DNA from: Deltaproteobacteria bacterium
Lineage (GTDB): Bacteria > Desulfobacterota > Desulfarculia > Adiutricales > Adiutricaceae
Direction of reading: 5' to 3'
Assembly: GCA_031278795.1 (NCBI GenBank)
Contig: JAITJT010000224.1
Coordinates: forward strand, 1-17,286
DNA: 17,286 bases
Position numbers and translations under genes: made by a program
The notes under the pieces: model-generated
The model's input: the letters and a program-made list of their open reading frames with translations, nothing else
What the model was told of the DNA's origin: nothing
Databases searched by the model: none
In this document: piece by piece, positions 7,467 through 14,056 of the stretch
Layout of the letters: the number at the start of each line of letters is the position of its first letter
Numbering within the stretch: the stretch's first letter is position 1

Positions 7467-8870
7467 TCATCCCTCTGCGGGGGCGCTATCGGTGAGCTCT
7501 TTAGCTCTTAAGGCCAATAGTTCAGCCCTCTTTTTCCTGGAATGCATTCTCTGGGTGCAGATAATGCAGAAGACGTAGATAACGCCTATCACCACGAATC
7601 CTGAGACATTAGTCATGTTGAAACCCTGGGTGAGCAGGTAGGTAATGGGGGAGCCGCCTTGATCCAAGGAGGCGAGCCTTGTTCCCGAGTCCACCAGGAG
7701 CTCAGAGTGAGCCGCCTCGGCAAGCATGGTGTTAAGGGCGATTGTCTGGTTGGCTATCCAAACGGTGATTACCATGATGACTGTGCCCGAGATGAGGGTC
7801 CTGAAAAGGTTGCCCTTGTGGATACCCACCGCCATGGCGATGAAGAAGCCGATGGTGGCCAGATCGCCAAAGGGGAGCACCTCGTTTCCGGGGATTAGCA
7901 TGGCAATTATTATGGTGAGCGGTATGAAGATAAGACCGGCCGAGATTACCTGGGAGTCACCCAAGAGGATTGCCGGATCCAGGCCAATGTAGAAGTTCTC
8001 ACCAGAGAAACGCTTCTGCAGCTTGAGCTTGGCCGCCTCGGATATGGGAAGCAGACCCTCCATGATGCATTTGACGACCTTGGGCATAAGGAGCATGACC
8101 GCTGCCATCTGAATGCCCAGCTGGAGCATGTGGTTGACCTCATAGCCGGCCAAGGCGCCTATTACCACGCCCAGGATGCCGCCTATGATCATGGGCTCAC
8201 CCAGCACACCAAACTTCTCCTCGATAACCGCGGTGTTGAGGTTTATCTTCTTGATCCCTGGTATGCGGTTAAGGGCCCACTCTATGGGAACAGCAATGGG
8301 TCCCAAATAGGCAGACGTTCCGTGGGGGACGGTTATGCCGTCCAGCTCGTAGTAGTCCTTAACGATAGGTGAGAACCAGTCGCCAAATTTGTAGGCCAAG
8401 GCCGAGTGAACCACGACGCCCAAGACGCCAAGGAGGAAGCTACCGGTTGCCAGGTGGACCAGGGCTCCGGAGAACGCGAAGTGCCAGATGTTCCAGATGT
8501 CGACGTTCACCACTTTCGTGGTCTTGGTGAAGAGCATGATCAAGTTGATAAGTATGGCCACAGGAATGGCCACCGCCGCTATCTTTGACGACCAGGTCAT
8601 AGGCGATGCCCCGGGCCAGCCGATGTCCACAACGGTTAGAGACATCCCAAACCGTTCGGACATAGCCTTGGCGGCGGGCCCTAGGTTATTGCTCATCAAG
8701 CCCACGATAAGGCCGATACCGACGAAGCCAATTCCTATCATTATGCCGGAGCGGATGGCCTTCCCCGGTTTTACGCCAAAAAACAGCGCAAGCACCGCCA
8801 AAATGATCGGAAGGAGAACCGAGGGCCCCATTCCGAACAGGTAGTTGAAAAATGATTCAATAAGTTGCAT
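7467..8870 (-). CDS. gatC: PTS galactitol permease EIIC component
   Basis: A 467-residue polytopic membrane protein of the EIIC-GAT family, forming the galactitol channel and working with GatA and GatB. It is strongly hydrophobic throughout, opening with a membrane segment (VLLPIILAVLALFFG). Family-like stretches include MIGIGFVGIGLIVGLM near the N-terminus, DIGWPGASPMTW around 82-93, and a GLDPAILLGDSQVISAG loop in the second half. E. coli GatC is about 450 residues, so this is complete. The last ~25 residues are charged and cytoplasmic. GGAGG lies 5 nt before the ATG. It follows gatB after about 80 bp and overlaps or abuts the start of ptsH, implying translational coupling of the permease with HPr. 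Confidence 0.93.
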   Translation of the reverse strand: MQLIESFFNYLFGMGPSVLLPIILAVLALFFGVKPGKAIRSGIMIGIGFVGIGLIVGLMSNNLGPAAKAMSERFGMSLTVVDIGWPGASPMTWSSKIAAVAIPVAILINLIMLFTKTTKVVNVDIWNIWHFAFSGALVHLATGSFLLGVLGVVVHSALAYKFGDWFSPIVKDYYELDGITVPHGTSAYLGPIAVPIEWALNRIPGIKKINLNTAVIEEKFGVLGEPMIIGGILGVVIGALAGYEVNHMLQLGIQMAAVMLLMPKVVKCIMEGLLPISEAAKLKLQKRFSGENFYIGLDPAILLGDSQVISAGLIFIPLTIIIAMLIPGNEVLPFGDLATIGFFIAMAVGIHKGNLFRTLISGTVIMVITVWIANQTIALNTMLAEAAHSELLVDSGTRLASLDQGGSPITYLLTQGFNMTNVSGFVVIGVIYVFCIICTQRMHSRKKRAELLALRAKELTDSAPAEG

Positions 8871-8952
8871 AGATTCCTCCGAAACCTGAATTTATCCCTA
8901 AAATATATAAAACTAGCTTGTAAAAGCCGTATAGAGTCAAGATATCTCTAGT

Positions 8953-9234
8953 CTAATCCTTGAGAGCCTCGAGAATGGCTTCTTCCGTTTTTTCTATTCC
9001 CACTCCGGAAATAAAGGGCATTCCGCTTACAAACGGAATTCCGTAATCCTTTGACACTTTGGAGGTCGCGACAATCAGCGCTACCCCCGTTATGTTCATT
9101 TGGATTTCAGAGACACGGCATTGGACAATTTCGATGTCAATGCCGTTTTTCTTGCACAGTTCAACTACCTTGTTCGCGGCAACGGTGGATGTCGCGACCG
9201 CTCCGCCACAGGCGACGATAACTCTTTTTTTCAT
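8953..9234 (-). CDS. gatB: PTS galactitol-specific EIIB component
   Basis: A 93-residue cytoplasmic EIIB of the lactose/galactitol Cys-phosphorylated class. The phosphocysteine is Cys9 in VACGGAVATSTVAA, the P-loop-like site typical of GatB. Length matches E. coli GatB (about 94 residues). It would accept phosphate from GatA His67 and pass it to the sugar during transport through GatC. The start ATG overlaps the gatA stop (ATGA), and AAGGAG lies 8 nt upstream, so gatA and gatB are translationally coupled. Confidence 0.93.
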   Translation of the reverse strand: MKKRVIVACGGAVATSTVAANKVVELCKKNGIDIEIVQCRVSEIQMNITGVALIVATSKVSKDYGIPFVSGMPFISGVGIEKTEEAILEALKD

Positions 9235-9698
9235 GAAGGGTTCTCCTTGTTTTTGATGATGGTGATAATCTCCTCTGGAGTTTTAGAGTTCCGGATTGCT
9301 TCCAGAACTGATTTGTCTTGAAGCACCGTCAAGATGCCCTGAATATGATCCAGGTGCGCCTTGGGATCCGTTATTGACAGCACAAAAACAAGGGATACTT
9401 CCACATACTCGTCATCAGTTCCCATTGCCATGAATTTCACGGGTTTGCGTAAAATTCCTATGCCTATAGCGTCTTTAAGCACGTGTGAGATATCGGTGTG
9501 GGGAATGGCAATGCCAAATCCCGACATGTCGATACCTGTTGGATTTTCACTCTCTCTCTTCTGAAGAGCTTTGACGTAACTATCTTTGGCGTAACCTTTG
9601 TCGATAAGAAGTCTACCCATGACCTCAAGGACGCCGTTTTGATCTGTTGCGTTTACCTCAACGTTGATTAAATCCTTGTCAATTTGTTCCCATATCAC
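9231..9698 (-). CDS. gatA: PTS galactitol-specific EIIA component (fructose/mannitol-type IIA)
   Basis: A 155-residue EIIA of the PTS_EIIA_2 (fru/mtl/gat) family. Its phosphorylated histidine is His67 in GIAIPHTD. It receives phosphate from HPr and passes it to Cys9 of GatB. Length equals typical GatA (about 150 residues). The start is a GTG overlapping the TGA of the regulator gene (GTGA), with AAGGAGGG 8 nt upstream, so it is translationally coupled to the regulator. The order regulator-A-B-C differs from E. coli, where gatYZABCD begins with the aldolase genes. Composition is intermediate between the AT-rich regulator gene and the richer downstream genes. Confidence 0.92.
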   Translation of the reverse strand: MIWEQIDKDLINVEVNATDQNGVLEVMGRLLIDKGYAKDSYVKALQKRESENPTGIDMSGFGIAIPHTDISHVLKDAIGIGILRKPVKFMAMGTDDEYVEVSLVFVLSITDPKAHLDHIQGILTVLQDKSVLEAIRNSKTPEEIITIIKNKENPS

Positions 9699-11767
9699 AG
9701 ATATGCCCTCCTTTGTCGGTTCAAGGCTGTTTCAAACTTTTCAATAACTGAATTGATCTCATCTTCGCTTCTTGCGCGCCGCAAGCTTTCTTTGAAGTCA
9801 TCCATTTGCGCAAGGCGTGTGAGGTTATAAAACGCTTTTAAATAAAATTTATATTTGTTTATTCCCAAAAAACACACAAACTCCACCGGATCGTAATCTT
9901 TATGCCCGAAATTAACCGCGTTTTTAAGCCGTATTAGTGATATGGCGCTTTTATCAACATCCGCGTGTGGTGCCGCAAAGCCGTCACCTATTACGAAAAT
10001 CTTTCCGTTATTTTTATATGTTTCAATCATAGAGCTAACAACGGATTTTTTAATTGTTCCGTTTTCCAAAAGCGGAAGGGCGGATTGTTCCAAAGCCTCT
10101 AAGAAGTTAGCGCAGGGAACATCAATGCGGATATTTTCAGGCTTTATCATTTCATAAAGATTTTTTAAATTGTCAAAGTTTTCGTGTGACAATATTTCTT
10201 TGTCTTTGTTTTTTTTCTCATCATAAACGTCAAGATAGTCTTCGATTATATCTTTGATGTTTTCCACTGGGCTATAGGGATCCTGGGTATTTTCCACTCT
10301 TTTTATTTTCTTTAGTTTTATTTTTTCGACACTTTTTTCTATTTTTAAAAGATCCTTTTCTCCAAGCAAACGCTCCACCACGATCACTTCTTTTTGAGGG
10401 AAATTAAGAGGGAAATTAGATATAATTAGATCCGTGGAATCATCCACGATATTCCAAAACTCTTCACTATCACGCGCCACTTTGACGTCCGCGTTAAATT
10501 TATTTTCAATGATTACGGCCTGATAATATGAAAGAGCCGTGCTATCATGCTTGCAAAATACAATATTAACTTTTTGCTTATGCTGTAGCTTTTGATGCGT
10601 CGCGCAGATATGAAGCGTTAGATCATAAATTTGATTTTTACTGAAAGTTTTATGGTGATGGTTTTCAACAATCCCAATATGCTTTGAAACGGCATCAAGA
10701 ACCTTTTTGTGGTTATCGCTAAGAAGGTTCACGATATCTTGGTTTTCAAACATAGTGAGATCATTTTTGTCCATATTTTCTATATAATTCATGATAGCGT
10801 CAAAATATTTGCCAGAATCCCTTAAATCCAGTGACAACTCCCTTGAGACATTCATAAGAAAGTTTGTGGTAAGGTTATAAATATTTAAAATATGCTCGTC
10901 ATCTGACTTTTTTTCTTCATATTGTAAGTTATCTATAAACTTCTCCAACTCGCGTATTTCACCATCATAAATTTTTAAATTAAAGTCGATATACATTCTG
11001 TTCATTAGTGATGTCGCGAGCGTTTTATTTCCATTAGTTTTAAACTCATGGGATACAAGATAATTTCCCCGACTCATTCTAATTTCAGCTATTAAAAGAT
11101 AATACATCGCCTTTATAAATGATTCATTATGGAAATAAATACCATAGGATTTTTCCGTCTCTTTTATTATATTTTCAATTTTTTTAAGCTTAGCTTTGAT
11201 GGTTATAACTTTATCCTTAATATTTTGATATGGTGAATTCTCAAAAGAGTTTTCATATTTTTTTAAATCAGTTATTAATATATCCAACATGGCGGCGCGC
11301 CTCTCTTTTTCAGGACAGACGACCATGATCCCCTTGTTCGCGCGCGTGGCTACATCAATTTTTATTTTTTTAAAATACTCCCTCACAGCCTTTAGATCGC
11401 TAATAGCGGAGCCCCTACTCATGTTCAGCATTTTTTCAATTTCTGTTATTTCAGTGTAGTCATCGCTAATTAGAAGCTTAATGCAAATAATATTTACTCT
11501 TTCCTTTCTTGATAATCTATGTTCGTATAAATCAACCTCACTTAACAAGCTCGCCGCGGTGTTTATCTCTCCCGTATAAATCACGTCTCCGCTATGGTTG
11601 ATGACCACCTCTTCAAGATCTTTTGATAAAAGCAAATCATTGATGCTCTCCAAATCTTCATACAATGTGCGCAGCGTCACATTCCACTCTTTATTAAGAT
11701 TGTGAATATTTAAGTTGTTTTCCGCTGACATTATCATTGACAAAAGCTTTATTGAGCGATTATTCAC
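9695..11767 (-). CDS. PRD-containing transcriptional regulator with EIIB-like and EIIA domains (MtlR/LicR/BglG-like activator)
   Basis: A 690-residue regulator. It has an N-terminal winged helix (about 1-65, with TLRTLYEDLESIN as recognition helix), a second HTH (about 85-150, MSRGSAISDLKAVREYF), and two PTS-regulation domains (about 200-290 and 300-395; HHHKTF and YDLTLHICATHQKL in the second). An EIIBgat-like domain (about 398-490) has Cys405 in VFCKHDSTALSYY. A C-terminal EIIA domain (about 545-690) has a candidate phosphohistidine, His601, in FAAPHAD. The N-terminus is DNA-binding rather than the RNA-binding CAT domain, so it should activate transcription under control of phosphorylation by HPr and EIIB. 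It starts with GTG behind a weak AGGT site and heads the operon. It is clearly more AT-rich than the downstream genes, with A/T-ending codons and many Lys, Ile and Asn. Target sites are presumably in the upstream gap. Confidence 0.88.
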   Translation of the reverse strand: MNNRSIKLLSMIMSAENNLNIHNLNKEWNVTLRTLYEDLESINDLLLSKDLEEVVINHSGDVIYTGEINTAASLLSEVDLYEHRLSRKERVNIICIKLLISDDYTEITEIEKMLNMSRGSAISDLKAVREYFKKIKIDVATRANKGIMVVCPEKERRAAMLDILITDLKKYENSFENSPYQNIKDKVITIKAKLKKIENIIKETEKSYGIYFHNESFIKAMYYLLIAEIRMSRGNYLVSHEFKTNGNKTLATSLMNRMYIDFNLKIYDGEIRELEKFIDNLQYEEKKSDDEHILNIYNLTTNFLMNVSRELSLDLRDSGKYFDAIMNYIENMDKNDLTMFENQDIVNLLSDNHKKVLDAVSKHIGIVENHHHKTFSKNQIYDLTLHICATHQKLQHKQKVNIVFCKHDSTALSYYQAVIIENKFNADVKVARDSEEFWNIVDDSTDLIISNFPLNFPQKEVIVVERLLGEKDLLKIEKSVEKIKLKKIKRVENTQDPYSPVENIKDIIEDYLDVYDEKKNKDKEILSHENFDNLKNLYEMIKPENIRIDVPCANFLEALEQSALPLLENGTIKKSVVSSMIETYKNNGKIFVIGDGFAAPHADVDKSAISLIRLKNAVNFGHKDYDPVEFVCFLGINKYKFYLKAFYNLTRLAQMDDFKESLRRARSEDEINSVIEKFETALNRQRRAYL

Positions 11768-11782
11768 TACTAGTACCTATTC

Positions 11783-11821
11783 AAAAAAAAAGCCATAAAT
11801 CTTTTTTTAAAAATTTATGAC
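11783..11821 (-). terminator. Intrinsic terminator just upstream of the regulator gene (candidate attenuator)
   Basis: On the minus strand, 30 bases (11821-11792) fold as a 13-bp stem with two G-U wobbles and an AAAA loop: GTCATAAATTTTT against AAAGATTTATGGC. A run of nine T (11791-11783) follows immediately. The run ends 15 nt before the GTG start of the regulator. The wobbles pair only in minus-strand RNA, so the element is directional. The stem is AU-rich with few G-C pairs, so strength is uncertain. It could attenuate the whole galactitol operon, or end a separate upstream transcript. Confidence 0.6.
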
Positions 11822-11856
11822 TTCAGTGCTCTTCCTTTTTCGCGCCTTTCTTTTAC

Positions 11857-11877
11857 GAGATAAAATTTTTTTATCTC
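11857..11877. repeat. Perfect inverted repeat in the regulator upstream region
   Basis: GAGATAAA and TTTATCTC form a perfect 8-bp dyad with a 5-base centre. It lies about 35 bp upstream of the attenuator-like hairpin and is not followed by a T run on the minus strand. It could be an operator or a leader-RNA stem; the AT-rich setting makes chance dyads more likely. Confidence 0.4.
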
Positions 11878-12057
11878 TATTTCCGTCTTTGTTCCGGTTT
11901 TTACCTTGTGTCTTTTACCCTTTGATCTCTATGTTTCCCTCAACCTTCCGCTTGATTGTTTGTTTGTTTTCTTTTAATAAAAAGAATATGCTTTATCTTC
12001 TTATTATCTTCTCAATTTGTTTTGATTTGTTTCCTATATCTTCCCCTTTTTATTTGT

Positions 12058-12087
12058 CAGTAAGACCTGATATTTTCAGGTTTACTG
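12058..12087. repeat. Strong inverted repeat (operator or RNA hairpin candidate)
   Basis: CAGTAA-g-ACCTGA (12058-12070) pairs with TCAGGT-TTACTG (12076-12087) over 12 bp with one bulged G and a 5-base loop. It contains the only notable cluster of G-C pairs in this AT-rich stretch, which argues against chance. It lies about 290 bp upstream of the regulator start. A protein-binding dyad for the PRD regulator or a structured leader element are both possible. Confidence 0.5.
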
Positions 12088-12250
12088 TTTCTAAAGATAC
12101 CACATTATAAAAGCTTTGACTTTAGATTTTCCCTTTGTTTATATAAAAAATTTTAGCTCTTTTTCCTTTTTCTCTCTTTTCGCTTGAATTGTCTCAATTT
12201 TTTGCTGTGATTTCTTTTTATGAATGAAAGAGCGCTTGTTCTAACATTTT

Positions 12251-12295
12251 CAATTCATCATACGACAATCTATCACACAACAATCCATCACAGAG
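12251..12295. repeat. Three tandem 15-bp imperfect direct repeats (iteron-like)
   Basis: Units CAATTCATCATACGA, CAATCTATCACACAA and CAATCCATCACAGAG follow each other without gaps. A fourth partial unit (CGATCC) starts at 12296. A 15-bp period is not close to one and a half helical turns exactly, but direct repeats of this kind are common as regulator binding arrays. No gene or replication function is evident nearby on either side. Confidence 0.55.
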
Positions 12296-12606
12296 CGATC
12301 CCTTTCGCATTGATATTTCATGTGCCCTAAGTAAACTTATAATTTTTTTTGTTTTGACTTTATGAAATTTTCTTTTTATAAAATATTTTTTATTGTCTGC
12401 GCTCTTCCCTTTTTAGATAATTAAAAAATCATTAAATTCGTCTCCTTGTACTCGACTTATTAAACTTATCGCTAATATATCTATAACTTTTTTGATTTAT
12501 ATTTTAAGATAGTGCGTTATTTCTAAAGCGTTTTTGCATTTTTTTTGCTTAAGCGTAATTAGCCTTGTTTGAAGGTCAAGACAGTTTAAATATTTGAGCA
12601 AAGGGC

Positions 12607-12635
12607 AAAAAAAATCCCCAATAAATTGGGGATTT
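12607..12635 (-). terminator. Intrinsic terminator of the ABC ATPase gene
   Basis: AAATCCCCAA (12612-12621) and TTGGGGATTT (12626-12635) form a perfect 10-bp stem with a 4-base loop. On the minus strand a run of eight T (12614-12607) overlaps the end of the stem. It lies 39 bp after the TAA of the ATPase gene, in the right orientation and distance to end that transcript and insulate the regulator gene downstream. Confidence 0.85.
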
Positions 12636-12673
12636 GTAAGAAGCTTATTATTATCTAAAGCTTATTGTTAATC

Positions 12674-13471
12674 TTATGGCTCGAGAGTCGCGAGGTAGCG
12701 CCCGGTCTTGGTGATCTCCACCCTGAGAGGGAGATCAAAGGCCTTGGTCAGGCACTCTGAGGTGATGACATTTGAAATCTTCCCCTTGGCCAGGTCCCGG
12801 CCCTCTTTAACTATGAGGGCGCTGGTTATGAAGGGGCCAATCTCCAGGGTGTTGTGGGTGGTGAGTATTATGGTGGGGGCATTCTCCTTTTCCGCGAGCA
12901 CCCTCACGTGCTCCAAAAAGAGCTCCCGGCCGCCCATGTCAAGATTGCTCATGGGCTCATCTAGGATGAGAAGCTCCGGTTCCGCGAGAGCCGCTCTCGC
13001 TAGAAGCGCCCTCTGCCTCTCCCCTGAGGAGAGCACCCCGAAATGCCTCTTCAGCATGCGCTCCAAGCCAAACTCGGACGCAAGTGTTAGGGCCTTTTCA
13101 GAGAGAGCCGGGTCCGGGTCCTCATAGAGGCCCAAGGTGGCCTTGGGACCGGAGAGTATGGTCTCCATGAGGGTGGTGCGCTGCGGCACCAGATCGGCTA
13201 CGGCCGGGGAGACCCAGCCGATTTTTTTCCTAAGCTCCCTTAGATCGACGCTTCCCAAGGTGTGGCCCAGGATAGTCACTGTCCCGTCCGTTGCCCAGAG
13301 GTAGCCTGTGACCACCTGGAGGAGGAGGGTTTTACCGGCCCCGTTTTTACCGAGAATCACCCAGTTCTCGCCCTTTTCGACCTTCCAGTTGAGGCCGCTA
13401 AGAAGATTTGACTCCCCGCGCCTGAGGTTTATGTCCTTAAGTTCTATTACCGTCTGTGTGTCCATGGGCAT
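12674..13471 (-). CDS. ABC-type ATPase without permease partner (ModF/YlmA-like)
   Basis: A 265-residue single nucleotide-binding domain with Walker A at 41-48 (GKNGAGKT), signature LSSGE at 147-151, Walker B LLILDEP at 167-173 and switch His206 in LTTHN. The pattern ENWVILGKNGAGKTLLL, then a GY..TDG.V.ILG strand and VDLRELRKKIGWVSPA, resembles the COG1119 (ModF/YlmA) group of ABC ATPases. No permease or binding protein is adjacent, so the partner or cytoplasmic role is unknown. The second ATG (13465) has GGA 8 nt upstream and may be the real start; the first gives two extra residues. The gene is divergent from the acetyltransferase (109-bp shared promoter region) and ends at a strong terminator. 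Confidence 0.85.
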   Translation of the reverse strand: MPMDTQTVIELKDINLRRGESNLLSGLNWKVEKGENWVILGKNGAGKTLLLQVVTGYLWATDGTVTILGHTLGSVDLRELRKKIGWVSPAVADLVPQRTTLMETILSGPKATLGLYEDPDPALSEKALTLASEFGLERMLKRHFGVLSSGERQRALLARAALAEPELLILDEPMSNLDMGGRELFLEHVRVLAEKENAPTIILTTHNTLEIGPFITSALIVKEGRDLAKGKISNVITSECLTKAFDLPLRVEITKTGRYLATLEP

Positions 13472-13580
13472 ATTCCAAAAATGATCTCTTTTCTTTTTTA
13501 GCGCTTTCCACTAAACTCTTTGTCTGTGTTAGTACGCCTTTGGCTTTTGTAATAAATACAATTTACAACTGAAAAATAAA

Positions 13581-14048
13581 ATGTCTTTTATAGTGAGAAA
13601 GGCCCGCGTCACCGACGTGGGCACAATTTATGAGCTTCTCAAGAAGCTCGCATCCGAGGGGCTCCTTCTTCCCAGAAGCTACGCCAACCTCTACGAGATG
13701 CTCCAGACCTTGTACGTGGCCGAACCTGAGGACAGTCCCGGAACCATCTGCGGGACGGCCTCCCTCCAGGTGGCCTGGGAGGATCTAGCCGAGGTGCGCT
13801 CTCTGGCCGTGCACTCGGAGTGGAGGGGTTTCGGGGTGGGTAGGGCCTTAACCGAGGCCGTGGAGAGGGACGCGAGAGAGCTTTTGATCAAGAAGATGTT
13901 CGCGCTCACCTATGTGCCGGAGTTCTTCATAAAGCTAGGCTACAAGGAGGTTAGCCTGGAGAGCCTGCCCCAGAAGATCTGGGCGGTGTGCTTCAACTGC
14001 GTCTATTATCCGGACTGCAAGGAGATTGCCGTGGAGAAGGTCTTCTAG
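13581..14048 (+). CDS. Short GNAT N-acetyltransferase, ArgA-type N-acetylglutamate synthase
   Basis: A 155-residue GNAT protein. The N-terminus (VRKARVTDVGTIYELL) starts the fold. LPRSYANLYEML (30-41) and WEDLAEVRSLAV (66-77) are hallmarks of the short stand-alone ArgA-like family, and the acetyl-CoA pyrophosphate loop is WRGFGVGRAL (81-90). ALTYVPEFFIKLGYKEV follows, and the C-terminus has CFNCVYYPDC (Cys137, 140, 146), possibly metal-binding. This family performs the first step of arginine synthesis from glutamate in bacteria lacking the long ArgA or ArgJ, according to general family knowledge. Other small-molecule substrates are possible. No arg gene is adjacent. There is no recognisable Shine-Dalgarno before the ATG. 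It converges on scpB with only 8 bp between stops. Confidence 0.78.
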   Translation: MSFIVRKARVTDVGTIYELLKKLASEGLLLPRSYANLYEMLQTLYVAEPEDSPGTICGTASLQVAWEDLAEVRSLAVHSEWRGFGVGRALTEAVERDARELLIKKMFALTYVPEFFIKLGYKEVSLESLPQKIWAVCFNCVYYPDCKEIAVEKVF

Positions 14049-14056
14049 GGAACTTT

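Larger units (their letters stand above)
11822..12606. other. AT-rich non-coding gap upstream of the galactitol operon
   Basis: About 785 bp with no convincing gene. The plus strand is strikingly pyrimidine-rich and T-rich, most clearly 11830-12060 and 12120-12220, so minus-strand RNA would be purine-rich. It holds inverted repeats at 11857-11877 and 12058-12087 and 15-bp direct repeats at 12251-12295, listed separately. The operon promoter must lie here or at its right end, but no site matches sigma-70 well enough to call. A 97-codon open frame (11817-12110, plus) is a low-complexity product of the T-rich strand. Confidence 0.7.

Noticed and set aside
12104..12109. TATAAT on the minus strand as a -10 box
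   Set aside because: No acceptable -35 at 16-18 bases and no extended -10; such hexamers are expected by chance in AT-rich sequence.
11817..12110. 97-codon plus-strand open frame in the AT-rich gap, hydrophobic Phe/Leu/Ser-rich product
   Set aside because: It follows from the T-rich strand: low-complexity, no SD, no domain-like pattern, and it overlaps two inverted repeats. Not a credible gene.
12251..12300. CRISPR array
   Set aside because: Repeat units are contiguous 15-mers without spacers and there are no cas genes.
12552..12579. Possible minus-strand promoter TTGACC, 16-base spacer, TACGCT
   Set aside because: The -35 is good but the -10 matches only half of the consensus, and nothing else supports it. 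It would imply an ~800-nt leader.
12641..12674. Imperfect ~16-bp direct repeat AAGCTTATTATTATCT / AAGCTTATTGTTAATCT at the end of the ABC ATPase gene
   Set aside because: Two AT-rich copies at a gene end with no further context; most simply a small duplication, no function supported.
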